This document shows, in pieces, positions 34,490 to 46,200 of a DNA stretch of 64,000 nucleotides. The stretch comes from Flammula alnicola (Eukaryota > Basidiomycota > Agaricomycetes > Agaricales > Strophariaceae), in the NCBI GenBank assembly GCA_015499995.1, contig JADNRV010000054.1, positions 1 to 64,000 on the forward strand. Reading direction: 5' to 3'. The notes under the pieces were generated by a model. That model made no database searches. It was given only the letters and a program-made list of their open reading frames with translations, and was not told where the DNA came from. Each line of letters starts with the position of its first letter. The stretch's first letter is position 1. The translations under genes were made by a program, and so were the position numbers.

Positions 34490-37400
34490 CTCGCTAAGTG
34501 TTCCTTGTTGCTCTGCCAAAACAGCTACTGATTTCCATTTGTGGTGTGTGGCGCACTGAAAAACGCCTTGTTGCATGGCCTATATTGGTGGGTGCGTTGC
34601 GTACGACCAAGGCTTCTCCCCGCCCGAAGGCCAGAGTGTTCGTGTGGCGGGTTTGGCCCCGCCACGCAGAGGGTTAGTATGGTAGCTTCATACTGTAAGT
34701 CCGTAGGCAGTGAATAAACAGGTTTGGTCTAGAAACTTAGAGTTAGTGCGGAAATCACAGAGGCATTGAAGGATTTACCTTTGAATCAGACACGCGCATA
34801 TACGGTAAGCAGTCTACTCATAATGTTAGGTGTAGTCCACAAAGCTGATGCCGAAAAACGTACCAACTTAGTTCGTCGTACGCGCTATGGCTGGCACCCT
34901 TCGTCACACCGAACAGACGAGATCCTGCGGATGTCGGCCAGCAGTGAGAACGCGGAAAGCGCACATTAGACGCCGTATTTTGGTAATTCCCGAGGCGACC
35001 GTATATTTGGCAAATGATGTCCTTGTTGGTGACGAGGCGGCATTTAGGTGCACCGTAGTTGCGCTTTAATGGTAAAATAAGCGCCGAGTTGCTATTCAGA
35101 AGAGAATAACTTACCGAACACAAAACCCCACCCCACCATTTTCCGGCGCTTATTACTCGCGAGAACCACATTGCGAGATACGCGTAGACTAATAACAGAA
35201 TCAGTTTATATTTCTTGCTTATTAATAATTAGGGAAACAACTTACCGAGAACACAAAACCCCACTGCACCATTTTCAATGTGACGGCGCTTATCACTCGC
35301 GAGAACCACATTGCGCAAATGTATCCCAGGAACCCAAGACTAATAAGAGAATTAGTTCATATTTCTCGCTTATCAGAAAAGTGGAAACTCACTTCATTCA
35401 TCCAGAAACCGCCACTGAACAGTGTTCGCCGGAAGTCCAAATATCGTGGCGTGATTCGGATAGGCGCGCGCAAGCACAACTACCATTCACGACACAAGAA
35501 AGGTCATGTACATTGCAATGAGACTAAAATAAAATCAGCTTAGGGTCCTGGATGCTTACAAAAGGGAAAGAGGACTTACATGCCAGGGATACCAAAGCGG
35601 TCTTCCAGCAGCATTTCCCGGAAGCTCAAATATGGTGTCAAGGCTCAATGTCCAGCATACTCGTGTACAGGCCCGAGAACTATGCAAAGCGGTCCAACAA
35701 TCAATCAGCCCGTGACCTTGGACACTTAAAAAAGAGAAAACTGACCGCAACCCAAATCCTAATCTCCAATGTGAACCCGCATCCCAACGGTGTTTTCCGG
35801 AAGTTGAAATATAGCTTCAGATTAAAAAGGTAGTTGAAAACAGGAGTGCAGTGCAGTGGGATCATTGATAGCACTTCAGAGCGTGGGATCGTTGTACTCG
35901 AGTCTCGAGCGCAGGCACGAGAACTATACAAAGTGGTCTAACGATAAATCAGCCTGCTTTCCGTGACCTTGGATACATAAAAATGGGAAAACTGACCACA
36001 TTGTGAATCCCAACCTCCAACCTGAACCCACATCCCAACAGTGGTTTCCGGAACTCCAAATATAGCGTCAGATTAAAAAGTAGTCGAAAACGGCAGTGCA
36101 GCGCAGCGGGATTGGCCTGGGTGTATTGATAGAGCTTCGGAGCGTGGGACTGTTGTACTTGAGTCTCGAGCGCAGGCGCGAGAACTATACAAAGCAGTCT
36201 AACAATAAATCAGCCCCCTGCCCGTGACCTTGGATACATAAAAATGGGAAAACTCACCGCATTGTGAATCCTAACCTCCAACCTGAACCCGTATTCCAAC
36301 AGTGTTTTCCGGAACTCAAAATATGGCTTCAGATTAAAAAGTAGCAGTGCAGCGCAGCGGGATTGGCCTGGGTACATTGATACAGCTTCAGAACCTGGTT
36401 CTGGATGTCTAAACAAGTATTTCAATTCCCAACATCCATGTAGAATGAGACAAAAAGAATGAATACCTTAGTAAACCTTGAAGACCTCTGCCAATTATCT
36501 TCCACGCAGTCTCAATCATCGCACCTACAACACGCAAACAAAAGATCAGATCACCAAATCAAACTTGACAAATATACAACACAAACTTACCGACAACCTT
36601 GGGTGTACATGAGTGTTTTCCGGACCTCGAGATATAGGGTCAGAACTTTCTGTAAAGTACATTAGCATGAGACGCAGGATGAACATACTAGTGAACAATA
36701 AATGTACTTTGGTGGCGGCAAATAGCATCAGCATCGGAGACTCGGAAGACACAGTCCATATTTGGCATGAGTACCACGGACGGCCAAACACAGGCGATAA
36801 GATCGCAAAGATCAAAGGAGAGGGTCATGGTCGACAACGACGACGGCCAAATGGAGGGACATAAAGACGGGTATCGAAATACCAGGAAACATTCCACTCT
36901 TTATACCTTTACCTTGCTGAGGCTTACCAAAGAATTCCCAGGTTCCCTCCAGGTCCCCGTCTGCTTCGCAAAATCCCTGCGTGTGATCAAGCTCATCAAG
37001 AAAAATTTCCTGTCACTGGTCGTCAAGAAAACACTTCACTCTTTGACCCTTGCCTTGATCCCTAATTTCTGCAAAAGAATTAACCTCCAGGGCTGAATTT
37101 CCAATTGGATCCCCATCAACTCATCATGCACTGAGTCGGCTCTCAACCAGCTCAGCATTAAGACATGTATTTCGCTTTGACTGAGAATAAGATAATCCAC
37201 TGATTCTCACTTCTTCCAAGTCTAATTTTCCACTGCCATTTTGTTCTGGAAGGCCAATCTGGTAGTCATGTGCTAACAGGCAGGTCTTCCTGAACAAAGC
37301 GGCAATGGAATTATGGACACTGTGCCCTGGCCCGAAAATAAGAAGCGTGTATTATCAGGGTTCAATAAATCATTTGAGACAACGTAAGAGTCTCTTCGGC

Positions 37401-39990
37401 TTGAATTAAGATGCATGATGCGCGTTTCAGCTGCTCGAAAATAGATTCACACCGGCTTGGTCTCATTTTTTCTCATTGCGCACTCCCAGTCTGGACACCA
37501 TTCTTCAAAACTCTCGGAACTGAAATTTAGAGTAACCCAAAGATGTTTTACCAACTGATGGATATTTATGCACCGCTGTGGGTCTCAGAAAGTGTGGCTG
37601 AATTTTTCACGAGGATACTGCCTCAGGAACATCCTCAGGACTATCACCGAGCAGTTAACATCAAACCTGCACTGAATCAGAGTCCAGAACTCGTCAGAAT
37701 TTGTTTATCCATGTACCGAACTCACTTGTTGCTATGCCCGAGCTAACGGATATTGCGCGTTTTGCGGCGCTTGTCATAATCCCTTAGTTCCGTTGGCTGC
37801 CGGTAAGCCTGCACAGGAATCGCCCTGATCTCCCGCACCTCAGTATCACAATGATTGGTCAGATGCAAGAGTTGCCAATTCACGAATATTCCTTCCCATG
37901 AATCACCACCTCCTCTTTGCCGTCTTCGCCCTACTGTGTTCGCAAACAAGGTATTCTGTTTCCAATTTCTACGTGATCCAATTGATACTAAACATCGCAC
38001 CCATTTCTTTTGTCCACGCATTGCTTGATTACGAGTCTAAGGTTTCTGCAGCATCTTTGCGATTATCGAAGGTAAGTTTTCAGCTCACCTTGTCCAGAAC
38101 AAGTTTACAATTTCGGCTTTGGTTTCACATCCCAGATTACCAGTTCTTGCACACCACTGGGTGCCTATTCCCTGCTCTTCGTGGTTAAAGCGTGATGGAC
38201 AGAGGACTTGAGAGTAAAAGTCAGATTGTGGTTATCAAGGTACGTTGCATTGAAGCTTACCTCCGGTTTCTCATATTAATACCCTGCCGGAGCTGACAGA
38301 TCTCGCGATGATCAATTGAAATCCCGTGGCATACTTGTCTAGTGCGCTGACACACGGCCGCATTATTTACATGCCTAGCTTCGCATTTTAGTACCGAGAA
38401 TGAAAAGATTTGGTTTAACTGCTCACCTGCCTGAAATCGGCCTTTTCAGTGAGTTTGCATGGTTGAAGATGGCATCAAGAGCCTGAGTGCATGCAACTGT
38501 TGCGATTGCGCTCACGCCAACTCAATGCGGCGAATACTTCGCATTTTCAACCTTTCACATGCTCAACTAGCAATAGAGTTCAAATCAATGGCTCAATGCA
38601 TGAATGCCTCCGTGTCTGGCTCATTTTAACGTAACGTGGTCGTCTTTCCGACAGGTTTGCGTACGAAAATAAGGACATAAGCGCCCAAAACGTTCCCCAG
38701 TCACCCGTTCATTTCTCCTTAAGCAGAAGTGAAATTGAAGCATGTCTAGATCTGGGCCGATATATATCGTAACGTTTTATGTTGCAGAATCTCCAGGTTG
38801 GCGATATATTAACCGTAGACCAGGGACCCCTCCAACTTGTGAGATTTGCCCGAGTCAGAGTGTGGTGCAGGTTGCGGCTGCGCAACGTTCTCACTGGCCA
38901 TAGCAATTGAATTAAATAACACATGTTCTCATATTCTGATTAACTTGTTAGACGAATGATATATGTATCAAGTATCTATGGCATTTGGAATCCCGTCAAC
39001 GAGAGAAAAAAGTAAGCGAAGTGATCAAAATCGTACCTATGGCCCCGGGACCATCTCCTCCATCCCTAATTCACTGTTTCACGTCTGATAAAAACACCCT
39101 TCTTTCTCGGCTCGCATAAACCTTTCCCATCAATCAAGGGTCCTGTCAAAAATTTTGAGCAAGGGAAAGGCGATGAACGGTTCAACTGGAGGTCGATCAC
39201 GGCATACCTCTTGTTGAACTGTGCTGAAATATCATTCAAGATATATTTCGTGATTTTAGCATCCTGTATTCCAAAGAGATGTAACCTGTACCTTGTTTTT
39301 TATGACGTATAGGCTGATAGGAGGTGAGGCGAGCGTACTACACAGAACTTGTTGAACTTTGACTTGTCCGGCTGAGGGAGAGTGTGGCGCAATCAAAAAA
39401 ATCGAAATCCAGTAGCAAATTACTAGCAATGCTGAAAGCGAATTCAAGCCAGAGGAGATATGCTGTGAGAGGATAGAACATTATATCATAACACGAGGTC
39501 TAATATTTTCAAGGAGCCGACATACAGGAAGCTCAGGTTCTCTGTCTCTAAACACATCTGGTACCGTCTCCTCCATCCCCAATACATCGACTCCGCTATG
39601 AAAAAAGACATAGATCTCCTCAAAGGTTACGTATCGCACTCCTATCTAGTACAGGGTCTTGTCATTCACATATTAGCGAACGGAAATATGTTCTAAGCCC
39701 AGGTCGAAAGAGGTACTCACAGATACACCCAGATGACTGAAACATCGATTCCACCCAAACACCCTTATCGCCAGTCACCAAGCCGCACGCAGACATCCAT
39801 GGGTACTCCTATTTCCAACAGCCGAGTGAGTACCACGCCGTAGAACTGGACATCCACTCACCGACAAGACCTTCTCCTCGACCCCCGTTTCCACTTCCAA
39901 TTCAAAATCCACGTCGAACGGGGACCTCAAAAAACAACGTAAGATGTCATATATCACCCCATCAAGGGTCCTAATATATCAGCGTCGCGC
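34490..39990 (-). pseudogene. gene C copy 3, decaying
   Basis: Same exon series. The CFLDD exon has a TGA (about 37010), while the neighbouring exon VLMPNMDCVFRVSDADAIC (about 36770-36705) is open here and broken in copy 1. Breaks therefore fall in different exons in different copies. The 3' half matches unit 1 and the 5' part matches unit 2 almost exactly. Confidence 0.35.
35110..36640. repeat. array of repeated exon-intron modules inside gene C, unit 3
   Basis: Three full modules (phrase at about 35668, 35921 and 36181) plus diverged end modules. Confidence 0.6.
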
Positions 39991-40553
39991 CAGAACATTT
40001 CTCCAGCTCGAATTTTCCTTGCGACTGGAGACGGCGTGCAATTGCGTACGCACGGAATCCGTGCTAATCGTGAATTGCCCTTGATTTCTGGCGATTAACG
40101 GGGATCGTCGCAGTTTCGGGTAGCGCAGTGGGTTAGGGGTCGAGAAGTTGGAGCGCAGTGAGCGAAGGACAGGCTGAAGATTGAGGATTGTAAGACTGTT
40201 GGATGGGAAAGAGAGTAGATAACAATGCAATGTAGAGACAAATAAAAAGCTTGTATTGACTCGTGTTCCAAGCATTTAAGTAGACATCTCATTAACACAC
40301 AGAGACTGCATGACAAAGGTAGAGAGAGGACTGCACGATAAGCTGCTAGACGGAGGGGCGAACGGATGAGCAAGCGGACAAGCGCCGATCAAGCGCTCGC
40401 TTAGCACGAATTGTTGGACCAGGACCCTGCACTTCCCATTCCCCCTTGCATCATGATCACACCGGACTTTTTTTTGCACAAACTCGCTTATATTATGTAG
40501 AGTACCTAGGCTACTTACACATGTACGTACAAGGGTAATCTCAGGATTGTAGA

Positions 40554-40562
40554 GTATAAAGG
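40554..40562 (+). promoter_or_regulatory. TATA box of gene A, copy 4
   Basis: GTATAAAGG with the same downstream context. The ATG used in copies 2 and 3 is not present in this unit. Confidence 0.55.
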
Positions 40563-40659
40563 GAGGCGGGGATTGGCCCTCGTCTCCTCATCATCCCCTT
40601 CCTCCCTCAAGTTCTCTTCTCTTCTCCTCTCCTCTGAGTCTTCTCGCCGTTCTCAGCTA

Positions 40660-41863
40660 CTTGTCGAACACCCGATCCCTCTTCGTCATCGTCGTTTTCG
40701 GACTGGCCGTCGAGCCCGCTCGACTCGGTCGCACGTCGTCCCGCCCAGCGCGTAAGTCTCGATGTCGGTTGCTCGCCCGTTTGCCGCTGACAATGCCGCA
40801 TCTAGAGCACCGTATCATGGTCAGCAACGCTATCATATGTACGAGCAACACTTGCTACTCACCTCGTCGTCGGTACTGACGCTTCTCTTCGTCGCGTTCA
40901 GCAACCTTAATGATACAGAGTCAGGTTTACCCGACGCATAAACCGCTCCGTTCCTCGCCTGGACATGCCTCGGTGCAGCAGCATACCCACCCAATCCACG
41001 ACCCGTAAGCTATCGTTATCTCGCCATCTTCACCGTGGACTCAACGCCGACACCTTCTATGCCTAGAAAGAAAACGCGCATCCATCAGTAAATATTTAGT
41101 AACCACCATCTCGTGCAGGCAAGCAACACTCGCCACCGACCGTGATATATTAATATCAGACCAACCCCCTGGACAAGGCCCTGCAGTCAAGTCCGCCTTC
41201 CAGCAACCGAACAAACGCCCGCCGTGCAAGTCCCTCTACCACCCCTCCTCATCCTCATCCGCTCGTACCGTAAAACGTAACACGGAACACGGAACAAGAC
41301 GACGCACGCCGCCAACTCCTCGCCAGCACCGCCGGCGCCTCGAAAACGAAACACGCACGAAGCGAAGGGTACACCGCCAGAGCACGGCAGACGGCCCCCG
41401 CGTCGTCCAGGCCTCGAGCAACTGGACGAACAAACGGCCGCCCGAGCCCCTTGCTCCGCTGTGTACGTGTTCCGCATCCTATCCATCCATATGCCCGTCC
41501 TTTGCTGATACACAGACCCTGCCACAGCGTCGCCGCCCCTCGAAAGCACGAGAGAAACACAGCGGCAGCAGGGCAGCACACGACACACAGATCGTCTATG
41601 CCCTCCGCTGTTCGTGCGATTACGGAAACGGATCGTGGACGATCCAAGCGACATCGGGAGCGATTTCACGAACGAACCACACGGGATGGGATGGGGCTCG
41701 AGGATGAGAACGCTGCATCGTGAAAGGGTAAGTCCCCCCCGATCTCTTTTCGTGATGGTGCCGACACTTACTTACCTCTACCGTCTACGCAGCCTTTCGC
41801 CCAGCCACTCGCCTACCTGCCTCCACTGTCCAGATGGCGCCCGAACGCCGCCGTGGGTGGTAA
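40660..41863 (+). pseudogene. gene A copy 4, degenerate
   Basis: TATA box, first donor and middle exon are kept, and the C-terminus ..STVQMAPERRRGW with TAA at 41861 is intact. The ATG seen in units 2 and 3 is missing, and a small insertion near 41685 (GGGATGGGATGG instead of GGGATGTGG) shifts the frame before the last intron. Function unknown. Confidence 0.35.
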
Positions 41864-41899
41864 GTGCCCCCATACCACATCCAAGTTCTCTCGACCGTT

Positions 41900-42960
41900 C
41901 CGCCTTATCGAGTCGAGTCGAGTCGAGTCGTCGTTTTTGCGGATTTGGTTGGTGGGCGGTGGTGACCGGGTGAGGACGCCGACGAGGATGAATGAACGAG
42001 AGGCTCTGCGAAAACGATGGCGGTAAGCTGCGAGCAAGCGTTCCAAGGTCGATCGAGCGCTGATGCTGGAATGGGCACTTACGTGGCCGTGTACAAGCCC
42101 ATCCCCCCCTCGGCATTGGACCCAAGACTGAATCCGCTGTGCCGAGCCTTTGACGACCCGTCGTAAATGTTCGCGCCAACGTTTAACCGACGCCGTGTCT
42201 TGGAGGGTTTGGAGGGGTAGTAGGCGGAGTGTAGCGAGAGGTATCTGGCAAACGCGGAAAAAGGTGAGTTGTCCAGGTTTCGACGTTTCGACTCTGGGGT
42301 CAGGTTGCGTGCTTACCTGCCGTCGCGCTACTCGCTGGGACGTGTTGGCGTTGGTCGTGGTATTGAACGGTTGTGCACGGGCGGGCATGCTAGGTACGTA
42401 CGTCGTCATCCCGCCTCTAGACCTATAAAGCACGTCGGTAAGGAAATATAGATATCGTGGTCATGCACGCACCCTGCGAACCCAGAAACTCAAGCGCAAC
42501 CGGCTCAGGCGACGTCAACACTGCTGTTATCGCCAGATGGAAGGAAGGGTAAGTGATGGCGGGTGATGAGGGCTGGAAGAAACAAGTCGAAGTGAGTTTG
42601 TCGGTCATCGGTGGGCACGAGAGAGAGAGTCGTGCTTACCGTTGGCAAACCCGCACACGGTGCATCCATCTCAGAACGGCGCGAGTTCGCGAGTTCGTGT
42701 CGAATCGGCGGCGTGGTGGTGTGTATGTGTGAACTGGAGACCCACGGCGAGCGAGTGTGGTGGTGGTGATGGCTGAGGGACGGTATCCGCGCACGCCAGT
42801 ACGTCGTTTCCTCGACGTCGTACCGGGCCCGGTGACGCGGATTAACGTCTTCTGCGACGTTTGCGCCCTCGTCTGTTCGCCCACTGTCGCTCTGCCATGC
42901 ACCTGCATCTCATAACCGCCATTCAAGATGGTCCGAGGCTGCAGCAGGTATTTGTGGTAT
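41900..42960 (-). CDS. gene B copy 4, putative protein of unknown function
   Basis: Open exons include RGGMTTYVPSMPARAQPFN.. ending RRQ before GTAAGC (about 42425-42315) and RRRLNVGANIYDGSSKARHS ending LYTA before GTAAGT (about 42240-42083). The latter donor differs from the GTACGTG of units 1-3. The exon near 42580-42480 is shorter than in the other units. Unknown function. Confidence 0.3.
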
Positions 42961-43281
42961 GTTGGTGGGTTCTCTGGATATCAGGAACGGTGTATTGAGT
43001 GCGAGGTGGGAAGGGTGGGATGAGATAGTCAAGAACTCGATGGCGAGAGGTCGGTGCGGTGTTGGGTGAGGAGATCAAGCGATAAGATAACAAAAGGGTC
43101 CTAGGATGAGTGGCGGAGGAGTCACTAAAGCCAAATATTTGCAAGGCCGGTTGCGGTGCCGTAGATGGTAGATAAAAGGGCGAGGTGACGCAACGGGCAC
43201 TCTCCTTTGTCCTACATAGTCTGTCGACCCCATCCCAGACACAATATACTACACTGAATATAACTAAGGTCTGAACACACC

Positions 43282-46200
43282 ATGGACGACGAGATCGTCT
43301 TCCTGGGCAAATCCATGCCTCAGGCGGATGTGCTGCCCGCCACTCGCCCTGCGCAGCGCCCTGTAACGGGTGAGATTCGAGATCCATCCCATCGCTCGTC
43401 TGACCTGATCCCTCCTGTAGGTGTATCGTTGCATGTGGAGAAGCAGGGTGGGATCGATGGGTATCGGATGTTGTTTCGACGGGCGAACACGAGTGTGGTG
43501 CACATCGGGCGGCGGTCGGGGTCTGAGACGGATAGGAGATTGGATGATGATGGGAGTGCGGCGAGGTTTCGGTGTGCGGTTGTTAGTAGGAAGCATGCGA
43601 AGATTGCGTTCTCGGATAGTGGGCATGTATGTATCCTGCTTGACCTTTTGCATTTGCACTGACTCACACATTATAGGCCTACCTGATTGATCTGGGCTCG
43701 CATCACGGAACGCACATCCGCAAACCGGGCGACAGGTTGTGCAAGACGATCAAGCCCGAGACGCCCACCCTCCTTGCAGACGGAGACGTCATCACCTTTG
43801 GCAAGTCCGTGGGCAAGGGCGATGAATGTGTCCGTCCTGTCGTTGTCCGCATCGAGCTCTTGCACGCTACTGGATCTACTCCGACATCCCCGTTCAAGCC
43901 TCTCATCGTGCCCTCCTCCTCTTCCCCCAAATCATCATCGGGCCGATATGGCATTCACACCTCGCCTTCGTCCTCCTCTGACGAGTCCTGTGAGTCTCCG
44001 TCTGGCATATACTCGGACATCGAGGAGATCCCACCACCGTCGTCATCCGCTCCGCAGCCACCCGCACCCTCAAGCCAGAGCCAGAGCACCTCCGCACCAC
44101 CACCTCCGTCCTCCGCGCAAGGCTCGTTGATCAACGCCCTCCGCAGCCTGATCCCGCATGCCCAGTCTTACTCTGATCTTTCCCATCCTCAACACCATGC
44201 GCTGGCTCAGGCGGTGCTCGGTTTGCCTTCTATTTACCCTCCTGCGTACCTCTACCCAACGTCAGAACCACCTCCGCCCCCGGTGTCGTCTCAGTATCAG
44301 CATATCCCGTTACGGCCGAGTCCCCTTTCCCCGTCTCATTCTCAGGGTCAATCGCCACCGTTATCGCTGTCTGCCCGCCTCCCGTCCATGCCGTCCATGT
44401 CGCATCTCTCGCAGATGTCGGCGTTCTTCTTGGGCGGTGCTGCCTCTGCTACTGGCTCCGCTGCTGGTTGGGGTTTGGGCGACGCTGAAGCTGAAGCTGG
44501 CGGTGTTTCGGATGAGGGAGCGCAGAGAGTGCAGGACATGGCCATATGGATCGATGACGATGTGGGTGGCGAGGAGAATGCGGATAGGAAGGATGAGGAT
44601 AAGGACATTGATATGTCGAAGCGCACAGGCTCGAGGGCAACGTCGCGCTCGACGTCGCGATCCAGGTCTGGCTTGCGCTCGCCCTCGCGCTCTCCATCCC
44701 ACGCCAGGTCAAGACTAACAACGTCCCGCTCACGATCGAACTCGCCCATGGACCTCGCCAGCCCCTCGCCGCCCCCCGCGGTGCCCGTGCCCGTGCTCGT
44801 CGTCTCGCGCCAGCTGTCCATCCCACCCGTGCCTGTAGCGCCTCCAGTGCTGCCCCCTCTCCCTCTTCATCTTCCGCCTTCGGATTCGGATACGGATTCG
44901 GATACGCGGCTTTTTGTAGCAGCACCGCCGCCAGAGCCAGAGCTCCCACTACCCTATCCGCCGCCGCCGCCGCCGCCAACGTCGTGTGTTTCCAGTCGTG
45001 TGCTCCTCCCGCTTCCAGCAGCATTCGCAAGGGCACCTGCGGATGCTGAGTCGTCTGGGATGCCTGAGTATGTGGATGCAGACGACATGGACGCGGACTT
45101 TGACTTTGACATCGAGGAGGACGACGAGGAGGAGGGTGGCATCGTCAACCCCAACTCCAACTCCAACTCCGATGAACAGGTCCCCGCCAACGCCTACGCT
45201 CGCTCGAAAGAAACCCCAGAACACCCGCCCGCGCACACCGATATCGCCACCGACATCCCCAACGACATCCCCAACACCAACAACAACAACAACAACACCA
45301 ACACGCTCGCCACGCTCGCCCACGCCGTGAGCACGCTGCACGCGCACAGGCGCAAGTACAAGGCGCGGTTCAACGCGAACGTGGGCGTCGTCGAGGCGCG
45401 GCTCGCTGCTCTGGACGCGCGGCTCGCGGGGGTCGAGGAGAGGCTCGAGGGTGCTCTGGACGCGCGCCTCGCGGGGGTCGAGGAGCGGCTTGAGGGCGTG
45501 GATGAGAGGATGGCGGGGGTGGATGAGAGGGTGGCGGGGGTGGATGAGCGGCTCGAGGGCGTGGATGAGAGGATGGCGGGGGTGGATGAGGTGGAGATGC
45601 GCTTGGAGGAGCTGGAGGAGCTGGAGGAGGAGAGAAGGGGAAGGCTTGGGCGGGGGGATTGGAAATGGGATGATGTGGGGGGTGTAGATGATGTTTGGCC
45701 TATAGAGCCGAAGGTCGACGGCGTGGAGGGGACGGTTGATTTGCGGGAGAGGATGGAGGATGAGACGAAGAGGTTTGGGGAGAGGTGTAGGGAGGCGGTG
45801 GCGCAGGAGGAGCGGGTTAGGGAGAAGGAGGCGGAGAGGGAGAGGGAGAGGGAGGAGAGTGTGAGTGCGCTGCGTGCGCTTGTCGAAGGTCCGTTTTTCT
45901 TTTACAGCGGGTGGTTTGGTTTACTGATGTGTTTTGGCGATATAGAGATGAGAGCGCTCAGAGAGACGACGGAGAGGCAGGTGGAGGAGGAGGTTAGGGC
46001 GATCAGGGCGCTCCGTGCTGAGGCTGAGGCGGCTGTTGCTGTTGCTTCTCCCTCGTCGTCCTCGGCCTCTTCCACCTCTGGCGCCAACGCCAATGCCAAC
46101 AACGCCAACAACACCGGCAATGCTGACTCAAACCAGGTACGTACCTCGTCCTCTCAGGCTCCAAGTGAACGCCATTTCACCTGCGCCGATGATGCTGCTC

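Larger units (their letters stand above)
29325..39848. repeat. tandem segmental duplication, unit 3 (about 10.5 kb)
   Basis: Same gene order as units 1 and 2. Its stretch 34589-35396 matches unit 1 (12887-13694) exactly as far as I compared, skipping over unit 2. Its right end matches unit 2. Confidence 0.9.
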
